Source of the DNA: Gammaproteobacteria bacterium
GTDB lineage: Bacteria > Pseudomonadota > Gammaproteobacteria > S144-34
Length of the DNA: 5,154 bases
Reading direction: 5' to 3'
Assembly: GCA_015487895.1 (NCBI GenBank)
Contig: WFOW01000138.1
Coordinates: 1-5,154, forward strand
Shown: piece by piece, positions 1-5,154 of the stretch
Position numbering within the stretch: position 1 is the first letter of the stretch
How the letters are laid out: each line of letters starts with the position of its first letter
Translations under genes and position numbers: made by a program
The notes under the pieces: model-generated
The model's input: the letters and a program-made list of their open reading frames with translations, nothing else
Databases searched by the model: none
Told to the model about the DNA's origin: nothing

Positions 1-155
1 GCCGGGCGCTCGAGCGCATCCCCGCCGAGCGGCTGTGGGTCAACCCCGACTGCGGCCTCAAGACCCGCGACTGGCCCGAGGTCGAGCAGGCGCTCGCCCA
101 CATGGTCGAGGCCGCCCGCCGCGTGCGCGCCGCCCTCGCCCGCGCCGCCTCCTGA
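1..155 (+). CDS. metE: 5-methyltetrahydropteroyltriglutamate-homocysteine methyltransferase, C-terminal end (partial)
   Basis: This is the last 50 residues of cobalamin-independent methionine synthase, the cytosolic enzyme that transfers a methyl group from 5-methyltetrahydrofolate to homocysteine in the last step of methionine synthesis. The first complete codon is at base 3 and the stop is TGA at 153-155. The diagnostic stretch is [12 protein letters not shown] followed by W-P-E-V and an A-x-x-x-M-V-x-A-A helix. The Cys of PDCGLKTR corresponds to the last zinc ligand of the MetE active site (Cys726 in E. coli MetE), so the catalytic end is intact here. The 5' part lies outside the window, so I cannot tell the full-length two-domain form from the shorter C-domain-only form. 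It converges on the minus-strand operon and has no obvious functional link to it. Confidence 0.93.
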   Translation, partial: RALERIPAERLWVNPDCGLKTRDWPEVEQALAHMVEAARRVRAALARAAS

Positions 156-234
156 CCGGAACCGCGCCCGCGCGCACGCAAGGCCTTCCCCGGCTATTGC
201 CCGCAGGGGACGCGGGATCTCGCGGACGGGCGAG

Positions 235-255
235 CGGGCCCAACACCTTGGCCCG
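235..255. terminator. GC-rich inverted repeat in the convergent gap, possible bidirectional terminator
   Basis: In the 112-base gap between the metE stop (155) and the phosphopantetheinyl transferase stop (268), CGGGCC at 235-240 pairs perfectly with GGCCCG at 250-255 around a 9-base loop. A second, imperfect hairpin spans 199-231: the outer stem is 199-203 with 227-231 and the inner stem is 211-214 with 221-224. The position between two converging genes suits a shared terminator. Neither side carries a T-tract, and short GC stems arise easily by chance at this base composition. I see no other gene or RNA in 156-267. Confidence 0.25.
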
Positions 256-267
256 GCACGGGCGGCC

Positions 268-795
268 TCACCGAAGGGGCGCGGCCCGGAGCCACCTCAG
301 GGACGGCGCCGAGGCGGCCGCCGGCAGGCACGAGGAGAGCGCCAGCACGTTCCCGGCGTGATCCAGCAGCCAGCTATCGACGCGGAACGGCCCCGACGAC
401 AGCGTAGACAAGCGGGTGGCCTCGTCTGCGAGGCCGGTCCCCAGGCACTTCAGAAGCGCCTCCCGCCGCGTCCACAGCACCATGAACAGCCGCCCGCTCC
501 CGGCCCGCGCGTGGCGATGCAGCAGCCTGCGCTCGTCGGGATGGAAATGCCGGCCTGCGATGGACGCGGCGTCCGGCACCGGCCGCACCCGCTCAAGGTC
601 CACCCCGCAGCAATCCGCTGCCGCGGCGAGGGCGACTGCCCAGCCGCCGCTGCGGCTCGCGCTCACGCACCACCCCCCGTCCGCCCATGGTCTCCCGGTT
701 CTCAGGCGCGTGACAGGCAACGGCCGCCCGGCCGCGCACCGCAGCACCTCCTCCACGAGCCGCGCGAGAGGGATGTGCTGCGGCCATCGGGCCAC
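268..795 (-). CDS. 4'-phosphopantetheinyl transferase superfamily protein (short Sfp type)
   Basis: Members of this family move the 4'-phosphopantetheine arm of coenzyme A onto a serine of acyl, peptidyl or aryl carrier proteins, activating fatty-acid, polyketide or non-ribosomal peptide assembly in the cytosol. The metal-binding motif is G64-V-D66-L-E68, matching the family GxDxE. The second motif is W108-T-R-R-E112-A-L-L-K116, matching WxxKExxxK with Arg for the first Lys. A GRP at 34-36 stands where GKP is usual, and S-R-S-G (47-50) stands where S-H-S-G is usual, so the CoA-contacting His is Arg. The chosen GTG at 795 lies five bases after AGGGGAGG and 22 bases after the barrel gene. GTGs at 798 and 801, or an ATG at 858 (196 residues, 41-base overlap, weak ribosome site), are alternatives. 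At about 175 residues it is shorter than Sfp (224), lacking most of the first strand-helix unit. It is the last gene of the operon. The family call is firm; activity and carrier are not known. Confidence 0.88.
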   Translation of the reverse strand: MARWPQHIPLARLVEEVLRCAAGRPLPVTRLRTGRPWADGGWCVSASRSGGWAVALAAAADCCGVDLERVRPVPDAASIAGRHFHPDERRLLHRHARAGSGRLFMVLWTRREALLKCLGTGLADEATRLSTLSSGPFRVDSWLLDHAGNVLALSSCLPAAASAPSLRWLRAAPLR

Positions 796-800
796 CACCA

Positions 801-808
801 CCTCCCCT
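801..808 (-). promoter_or_regulatory. Ribosome binding site of the phosphopantetheinyl transferase gene
   Basis: On the minus strand this reads AGGGGAGG. It lies five bases before the GTG at 795 and directly abuts or overlaps the two earlier in-frame GTG codons (801 and 798), which favours 795 as the start. It sits in the 22-base gap after the barrel gene's stop. Confidence 0.55.
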
Positions 809-817
809 GCGCGCCGC

Positions 818-1981
818 TCACCAGTGCCAACGCACCTCCACCAGAACCCGGTCGTCATCGTCCAACGACACCATCGCGCGGTCGGAGACGCCCGCCCGAT
901 AGGCCTCGGCGGCGAGAACCAGCGTGACGCGCTCGCCCAGGCGCCGCGCGCCTTCCGCCACCCAGACGCGGCTGCCGCGGCGCAGGTCCCGGACCACGCC
1001 CAGCTGCAGGCGCGCGTCCGCGGCCCCGGGCAGGTCCAGCCGGTAGCCCACGTACAGATCCCTGTCGAACAGGACGGGCGGCTGGGAGGCGGGCCGCAGG
1101 TCGCGGTACCACTCGAGAAGGAAGGTTCCCGATGCACGCCCTCCGGCCACGGAAGGCTGGAACCATGCGATCCCCGCTCCGCCGAGCACGTACCCCACGC
1201 CGCCCGACCATCGGCGTCCGGCCTCGAGCTTCACCAGCACGTCGCCCGCCGCCACGGAGAGCACGGCGGCGGCCTGCCGCAGGGCCGGGAAGAGCGGCCG
1301 AAGCGCACCGAGATCCGGCGTCGGCCGCACACGGGGCTCGCGGGACGGGCCGCGCCAGTAGGCGAGCGCGAGCTCCACCGGCCCCCGGGAGAGATCGGCC
1401 CTGAGCTGGACCGCACCCCGCCGGTCGAACCGGCGCCCCTGGAGCAGCGGCAGGGGATAGGGGCGCAGGGCCTCGCCCTGCGGCCACACGGGGACGCGCG
1501 TCCGGGGCGACCAGTCGACGGCCAGGCGAAGCTCCGGGCGGGGCGTCCACGCGAGGCGCAGGGCAGGCGTCGCCAGACGCTCGAACCGCCACGGGCCGTC
1601 CGTCCAGTCGCGGGCGTTGAAGACGTCCAGCGGCTGCCAGGCCTCCAGCGCGCCGAGGACCTCCCGCCGCATCCCTGCCTCCGTCGAGAGCCTGCCGCGG
1701 CGCCAGCGCAGGTAGGTTCCCGGCAGGTCCACCACCGTCGGGCCGCCCGCCGTGCGCGCGATGCGGATACCGAGCCCGGCGCGGAGCCGCCCGAGCCGCG
1801 CCCGGCACCGCCACGTGAGTACACCCCTGCCGACGAGCCCGCCCGTGGCGCCGGCGTGCGGATAGCGCGAGAGGGAGAGCCCGAGGCTGCTCCGCGAGCC
1901 GGCGCACGGCCCGACGTCTCCCCAGGCCTGGCCCGCGGCCAGCAGGAGCGCCGCCGCCAGGGCCTGCCGGGCCCGTGTCAC
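818..1981 (-). CDS. Predicted outer-membrane beta-barrel protein of the RND transporter operon
   Basis: The 387-residue product begins with a Sec signal peptide: basic MTRAR, a hydrophobic core at about 7-17, and likely cleavage after A-W-G21. After it come alternating polar and hydrophobic strands rich in Arg, Trp and Tyr with no hydrophobic helix, ending in a strand (V-L-V-E-V-R-W-H-W) whose terminal aromatic is the usual BAM recognition signal. These features indicate an outer-membrane barrel. A segment at 115-125, W-Q-P-L-D-V-F-N-A-R-D, resembles the 'LDVxNPRD' signature I associate with DUF1302-like and alginate-export-like barrels that sit beside MMPL transporters, but the protein is shorter than most of those and I do not firmly recognise a family. 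The start is the GTG at 1981, which overlaps the previous gene's stop as GTGA, so translation is probably coupled. An upstream in-frame ATG at 2233 would add a low-complexity Arg/Ala/His-rich tail before the signal peptide and lies deep inside the neighbour. The mature part has two cysteines near its start (C26, C59). Its likely job is the outer-membrane step of the exporter; this is inferred from position. Confidence 0.8.
   Translation of the reverse strand: MTRARQALAAALLLAAGQAWGDVGPCAGSRSSLGLSLSRYPHAGATGGLVGRGVLTWRCRARLGRLRAGLGIRIARTAGGPTVVDLPGTYLRWRRGRLSTEAGMRREVLGALEAWQPLDVFNARDWTDGPWRFERLATPALRLAWTPRPELRLAVDWSPRTRVPVWPQGEALRPYPLPLLQGRRFDRRGAVQLRADLSRGPVELALAYWRGPSREPRVRPTPDLGALRPLFPALRQAAAVLSVAAGDVLVKLEAGRRWSGGVGYVLGGAGIAWFQPSVAGGRASGTFLLEWYRDLRPASQPPVLFDRDLYVGYRLDLPGAADARLQLGVVRDLRRGSRVWVAEGARRLGERVTLVLAAEAYRAGVSDRAMVSLDDDDRVLVEVRWHW
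1978..1981 (-). other. GTGA stop-start overlap between the lipoprotein-sorting and barrel genes
   Basis: The minus-strand bases GTGA hold the GTG start of the barrel gene (1981-1979) and the TGA stop of the LolA-like gene (1980-1978). This four-base overlap is a classic sign of translational coupling. No well-spaced ribosome site precedes the GTG: a GGAG ends only two bases before it, so reinitiation by the same ribosome is likely. Confidence 0.8.
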
Positions 1982-2838
1982 GGCTCCGCCACCAGCTCCC
2001 GGAAGGCGAGCGGCGTGAGATCGTCCGGCCCGTGTCCGGCGCCGAAACGGTACTGGCGCCAGACGATGTCGCTCGCCGCCCCGGTGCGGAGGTTCGACAT
2101 GCGCATGCGCATGGGCCGCCACCAGCGCCCCTCGAAGCGGCGGTAGCCCCAGAACTCCAGCACCTTCACCCGGACCCCGGCCCGGTTGTAGTACTCGATG
2201 CGCCGCGGCTGGTAGATCTCGCGGTCGATCCATTCAACCTGGCGCGAGTAGCCCGAGTGCGCATAGCGCGGCACGTTCTCGACGACGTGGCAGCGGCGGC
2301 CCTCCCCGCAGGTCTCCTCGCCCAGGTAGCGATAGCGGAACTTCTCGACCTGGAAGGGGGCCAGGTCCTCCAACGTGAACTCGCTGCCGAGGAAGCGCCC
2401 GGTGCGCTTGCGCGAGGCGATGCGCCGTACCCTGCCCTCCCCGGGCAGCGCCAGCCACAGGTCGTCCGGACGCAGGGCATGGGCGTGGGCCAGGAATGCC
2501 ATGCCGCGCAGCGCAACCGGCCTGCGGATGTGGATGAGTCGGCGGTCCCCGTCGCCCCTCATTTCCACCGTGATCATGAGGAATTCGTGCTCCGTGCCCG
2601 TGCTGCCCCTCCTCCGGTTCACGAGCGTGCCCTCGGCCTCGTAGTCGCCGAAGCCCGCATCGCGCCGCTCCACCTCCATGGCCACGGCCAGACCGCGGCG
2701 GGCCGCTTCCTCGGCGTGATCCCCCTGCGCGCCAGCCACGCCCCAGATGGAAAGGAGCGCGACGGCACAGGCCCAGGGCGCGCCCAGGCGGCGCCCTTCA
2801 GCCGCTGACGGCCTCCCGGGACCGGTCCGCCTCCACAT
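1978..2838 (-). CDS. Outer membrane lipoprotein-sorting (LolA-like) periplasmic protein
   Basis: The 286-residue product fits the LolA-like family annotated as 'outer membrane lipoprotein-sorting protein' (PF17131 type), which often sits beside RND/MMPL transporters. These proteins have the LolA/LolB half-barrel fold that holds acyl chains. It starts MWRRTGPGRP, has a hydrophobic core at about 20-35 and likely signal cleavage after V-A-G-A37, with no lipobox, so it should be a soluble periplasmic protein. Family landmarks, in order, are D-D-L-W-L-A-L-P (125-132), R-R-I (138-140), F-L-G-S-E-F-T-L-E-D-L (149-159), C177 and C183 six residues apart, the W-I-D (203-205) that precedes I-E-Y-Y-N (214-218), and M-R-M-R-M-S-N (243-249). 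The ATG at 2838 is chosen because AGGGAGGA lies five bases before it, although this makes a 41-base overlap with the transporter gene; an ATG at 2907 has no such support. It probably passes a lipid cargo from the pump to the barrel; cargo unknown. Confidence 0.88.
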   Translation of the reverse strand: MWRRTGPGRPSAAEGRRLGAPWACAVALLSIWGVAGAQGDHAEEAARRGLAVAMEVERRDAGFGDYEAEGTLVNRRRGSTGTEHEFLMITVEMRGDGDRRLIHIRRPVALRGMAFLAHAHALRPDDLWLALPGEGRVRRIASRKRTGRFLGSEFTLEDLAPFQVEKFRYRYLGEETCGEGRRCHVVENVPRYAHSGYSRQVEWIDREIYQPRRIEYYNRAGVRVKVLEFWGYRRFEGRWWRPMRMRMSNLRTGAASDIVWRQYRFGAGHGPDDLTPLAFRELVAEP

Positions 2839-5146
2839 GGTCGTCCTCCCTCGTGCTCGAGCCCGCTTCCACCTCCGCACCCCGGCCGGTGACGGCAGCC
2901 CCACCATGGCCCGTCAGCAGGGCGGGCAGCAGACCGAGATCCACGACCACGGCCCACAGCACCACCAGGGCCACCATGCGGCCCAGGGCGGCGTTCACCT
3001 CGAAGCCCGAAAGGCCGAGCGCGCCGAAGCCCGCCGCCAGCATCAGGCTCGTGGCCAGTATGGCCGGACCGGCCGCCCGCACCGCTTCCGCCGCGGCCCG
3101 GGCCGCGGCGAGGCCCCGGTCGACGGCCCGCCGGAAGTGCCAGCCGAGATGGATGGTGTCGTCCACGATCAGCCCCAGGGTGAGCGTCAGCACCGAGGCG
3201 CTGCCCATGCCGAGCTTCCCGTCCAGGGCACCCCACAGCCCGAGGGTGGCGATGCCCGGCAGCAGGTTCGCGGCGACGGCCGCCGCCGTCCAGCGGGCGC
3301 GGCGCAGCACGAGGGCGAGCGCCAGCGCAGCTACCGCGAACATGGGCACCCACCCCCACATCATCCGCTCGATGTTGCGCAGGCCGATGTGGGCGAACAG
3401 GATGCTGGTGCCCGTCGCATGCGGGTCGCCGGCGGGGGCCAGCCCCCGCTCCCGCACCATCTCGGCGATGCGCCGGTCGAGGTCGCGCAACGCGACGATG
3501 CTCAGGTTCGCCACGTAGACGGTGAGCCGGGAAGCTCCACGGTCCGGGGCGATCCTGCTCCCGAGGTCGAAGGCCATTGGCACGGCGGCCTCGTACAGCA
3601 CGAGGCTGCGCGCGATCCGCTCGCGCTCCCGGGGCAGATCCTCGGCCACATCGGGCCAAAGCGCACGATGCACGCGCCGCACCACGTCGTCCACGCTCTC
3701 GACGGCGACCACCCCGGGCTGGCTCCGTATCCAGGCCGCGAGCGACGCCACGCGACGCACATAGGCGGGGTCCTCGACCCCGTGGGGCGCGGCCAGGTCG
3801 TACTCGAGGGTGTAGATGCCCGCCAGCCGCCTCTCCACCGCCTCCGTGTCACGCCGGAAGGCGTAGCTCTCGTCGAAATAGCGCACGTAATCGTCGTCGA
3901 AGCGGTTGAGCGGGATGAGGGCCGCGCATACGGCCAGCGCGAGCCAGGCGGCCGCCCGCCACCTGCGCGCGGCCGGCGCCATGAGCCGGCCCAGCCACTC
4001 AAGGAGCCGCACCACGGGCATCCCGGCTGGCCGGTGGGGCAGCAGGAGCGGCCCCCACAGCAGGACGAGGGCATAGGCGAGCGCCACCCCGCCGGCGGCG
4101 ATCACACCGAGGTGCCGGAAAGGGGGCGTGTCGTTCGCCAGCAGCGCGAGCAGCCCCGTCACCGTGGTCAGGGTGGCCAGGGCGGCGGGCGCCGCCATGT
4201 GCCGCAGGGCCGCGAGCCGCCGGGCACGCCCCGGCGCGTCCCCGTCGCCCGGTGCCGCATGGAGGTGCATCAGGTGGGCCACCGCGAGCAGGACCACGAT
4301 CGTGGGCGCGGCCATGCTGACCGGCGAGAGGGGCAGCGCCAGCCAGCCGGCCAGCCCCAGGGCGCCCGTCACCGCCCCGGCAGAGACCGCCAGCGCCGCG
4401 GCCGCCGTGCGCCAGCTGCCCGCCATCAGCCAGGCCAGCCCCAGGATCGCGGCCACGAGAAGCGGATGCAGCGTCGAGAGGTCGCGCCGGTTCGCCTCGG
4501 CGAAGGCGGCATCGAGCGGCACCGTGCCCGTGAGGTGGAAACGCACGCTCGGGTGACGGGCGCGCAGCCGCTCGACGAGCGCGACGGCCGCGGCCTGGAC
4601 CGCCTCGCTCCGCGCCTGGCGCCCCGCCTCGCCCAGGTCCAGCATCACCACGACCGCGGCCATGCGCCCGTCGGCGGAGAGCAGCCGCCCCCGCACCGCC
4701 GGCTCCCTCACCAGCCGGCGCTCGAGCGCGCCCGGCGGAAGCCGTGGCTGCAGCGCGCCGCCGCGCTCCACGAAGGGGGCCTCCAGGATGACCGTGCCCC
4801 CCCGGCCCTCCACGAGGGGGTAGTCGAGGACCGAGAGCACGCGCACGACGTGCGGCAGGCGCTCCACGCCGGAGACCGCCTCCCGAAGGGCCGCGAGCCC
4901 CTCCGCTGAGAGCACCGGACCATCGCGCTCCAGGGCGATGAGCAGCGTGTCCTCGCGGCCGTACCGGCGCTGGAAGGCGTCGAAGCGCGCCACCGGCGGC
5001 GCGCCCGGGTCGAAGAAGACCCGGTAGTCGGTCTCCATCCGCAGCCCTCCCAGCCCGGCCGCGAGCGCGCCGACGAGCGCGAGGCCCGCAAGGGCCGACC
5101 ACCCCTGACGGGCCGCGATCCGGGCGAGCATCCCCGTGCCGCTCAC
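2798..5146 (-). CDS. RND/MMPL superfamily inner-membrane transporter
   Basis: The 782-residue product has the RND/MMPL plan of two repeats, each with one membrane helix, a large periplasmic loop and five more helices. TM1 is at about 16-34, loop 1 at 36-225, TM2-6 at about 227-370, TM7 at about 397-413, loop 2 at 415-595 and TM8-12 at about 597-743; a charged cytoplasmic tail (745-782) follows. Loop 1 opens with M-E-T-D-Y-R-V-F-F, the 'DYRVFF' signature of this transporter group. TM10 carries G-L-I-V-D-D-T-I-H-L (658-667), whose Asp pair (662-663) is the expected proton-relay site. TM4 (about 280-296) has no acidic residue, only several His. Length and topology suit a proton-driven exporter of lipids or hydrophobic molecules, like HpnN (hopanoids) or MmpL3. 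The GTG at 5146 is the first start in view; the frame stays open to the window edge, so an earlier start is possible, and an ATG at codon 6 (5131) is an alternative. Substrate cannot be read from sequence. Confidence 0.93.
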   Translation of the reverse strand: MSGTGMLARIAARQGWSALAGLALVGALAAGLGGLRMETDYRVFFDPGAPPVARFDAFQRRYGREDTLLIALERDGPVLSAEGLAALREAVSGVERLPHVVRVLSVLDYPLVEGRGGTVILEAPFVERGGALQPRLPPGALERRLVREPAVRGRLLSADGRMAAVVVMLDLGEAGRQARSEAVQAAAVALVERLRARHPSVRFHLTGTVPLDAAFAEANRRDLSTLHPLLVAAILGLAWLMAGSWRTAAAALAVSAGAVTGALGLAGWLALPLSPVSMAAPTIVVLLAVAHLMHLHAAPGDGDAPGRARRLAALRHMAAPAALATLTTVTGLLALLANDTPPFRHLGVIAAGGVALAYALVLLWGPLLLPHRPAGMPVVRLLEWLGRLMAPAARRWRAAAWLALAVCAALIPLNRFDDDYVRYFDESYAFRRDTEAVERRLAGIYTLEYDLAAPHGVEDPAYVRRVASLAAWIRSQPGVVAVESVDDVVRRVHRALWPDVAEDLPRERERIARSLVLYEAAVPMAFDLGSRIAPDRGASRLTVYVANLSIVALRDLDRRIAEMVRERGLAPAGDPHATGTSILFAHIGLRNIERMMWGWVPMFAVAALALALVLRRARWTAAAVAANLLPGIATLGLWGALDGKLGMGSASVLTLTLGLIVDDTIHLGWHFRRAVDRGLAAARAAAEAVRAAGPAILATSLMLAAGFGALGLSGFEVNAALGRMVALVVLWAVVVDLGLLPALLTGHGGAAVTGRGAEVEAGSSTREDDHVEADRSREAVSG
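2844..2851 (-). promoter_or_regulatory. Strong ribosome binding site of the lipoprotein-sorting gene, inside the transporter gene
   Basis: The minus strand reads AGGGAGGA here, five bases before the ATG at 2838. It lies within the last codons of the transporter gene, so ribosomes can load on the second gene independently of the 41-base overlap. It decides the start of that gene. Confidence 0.75.
5143..5145 (-). other. Possible stop codon of an upstream operon gene
   Basis: A minus-strand TGA overlaps the transporter's GTG start, forming GTGA exactly as at the next junction downstream. If a gene upstream ends in this frame, the operon continues beyond the window with the same coupling. Only three codons of that frame are visible, so this is a suggestion only. 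Confidence 0.25.
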
Positions 5147-5154
5147 CCCCGCGC

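Noticed and set aside
796..1137. N-terminal extension of the transferase gene to an ATG at 1137 (289 residues)
   Set aside because: The added stretch is a shadow of the barrel gene, rich in Trp, Ser, Arg and Cys, with no phosphopantetheinyl transferase features.
2098..2113. Perfect 16-base palindrome CATGCGCATGCGCATG
   Set aside because: It is the direct result of the codons for Met-Arg-Met-Arg-Met in the LolA-like protein, in a segment where the family usually has a Met-rich strand. No second copy or operator-like context is visible.
416..2146. Open frame of 576 codons on the + strand across the transferase, barrel and carrier genes
   Set aside because: Low-complexity composition, no domain, and it spans three well-supported minus-strand genes. 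It is a by-product of the low frequency of AT-rich stop codons.
1982..2233. N-terminal extension of the barrel gene to an ATG at 2233 (471 residues)
   Set aside because: It would overlap the carrier gene by over 250 bases, lacks protein-like composition and would bury the signal peptide. The GTGA overlap at 1981 gives a far better start.
2619..3659. Second minus-strand frame of 346 codons inside the transporter gene
   Set aside because: Its product is Arg/Gly/Ala-rich and featureless, and it overlaps the transporter's second periplasmic loop and TM8-12, which are clearly coding in the other frame.
2747..4909. Long open frame of 720 codons on the + strand, antisense to the transporter gene
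   Set aside because: The translation is dominated by Arg, Gly, Pro, His and Gln with no recognisable domain or membrane segments, whereas the minus-strand frame gives a clear RND/MMPL protein. Long antisense open frames are expected at this GC content.
1..5154. Search for tRNA, rRNA, CRISPR, insertion sequence, attachment site or riboswitch
   Set aside because: No direct-repeat array, transposase motif, tRNA-like cloverleaf or conserved RNA element was seen by eye on either strand.

Overview
This window comes from a Gram-negative bacterium with a very GC-rich chromosome; one 60-base line counted by hand is about 77% G+C. The outer-membrane barrel protein and the periplasmic LolA-like protein show that it has two membranes. 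A high-GC gammaproteobacterium (purple-sulfur-bacterium relatives or similar) is my guess, but the sequence does not prove a taxon.

Layout. Bases 1-155 hold the 3' end of metE (cobalamin-independent methionine synthase) on the + strand. A 112-base convergent gap (156-267) follows, with GC-rich inverted repeats but no clear T-tract terminator. The rest, 268-5146, is one tightly packed minus-strand operon, read from high to low coordinates: (1) an RND/MMPL-family inner-membrane transporter of 782 residues (5146-2798); (2) a periplasmic outer-membrane lipoprotein-sorting (LolA-like) protein of 286 residues (2838-1978); (3) a predicted outer-membrane beta-barrel of 387 residues (1981-818); (4) a short Sfp-superfamily 4'-phosphopantetheinyl transferase of about 175 residues (795-268). 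Genes 1/2 overlap by 41 bases, genes 2/3 by 4 bases (GTGA), and genes 3/4 are 22 bases apart. The transporter's own GTGA start at the window edge suggests it may also overlap an unseen upstream gene. Any promoter lies beyond base 5154.

How they may work together. The first three products place one protein in each envelope compartment: a proton-driven pump in the inner membrane, a lipid-binding-fold carrier in the periplasm, and a barrel in the outer membrane. This is the same logic as the MMPL / DUF1329 / DUF1302 neighbourhoods known in other proteobacteria. The terminal phosphopantetheinyl transferase activates carrier proteins, which hints that the exported cargo could be a fatty acyl, polyketide or polyene lipid made by genes upstream of the window. 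That link is inference. The most notable observations are the complete trans-envelope cassette, the unusual residues in the transferase, and the unassigned small barrel.
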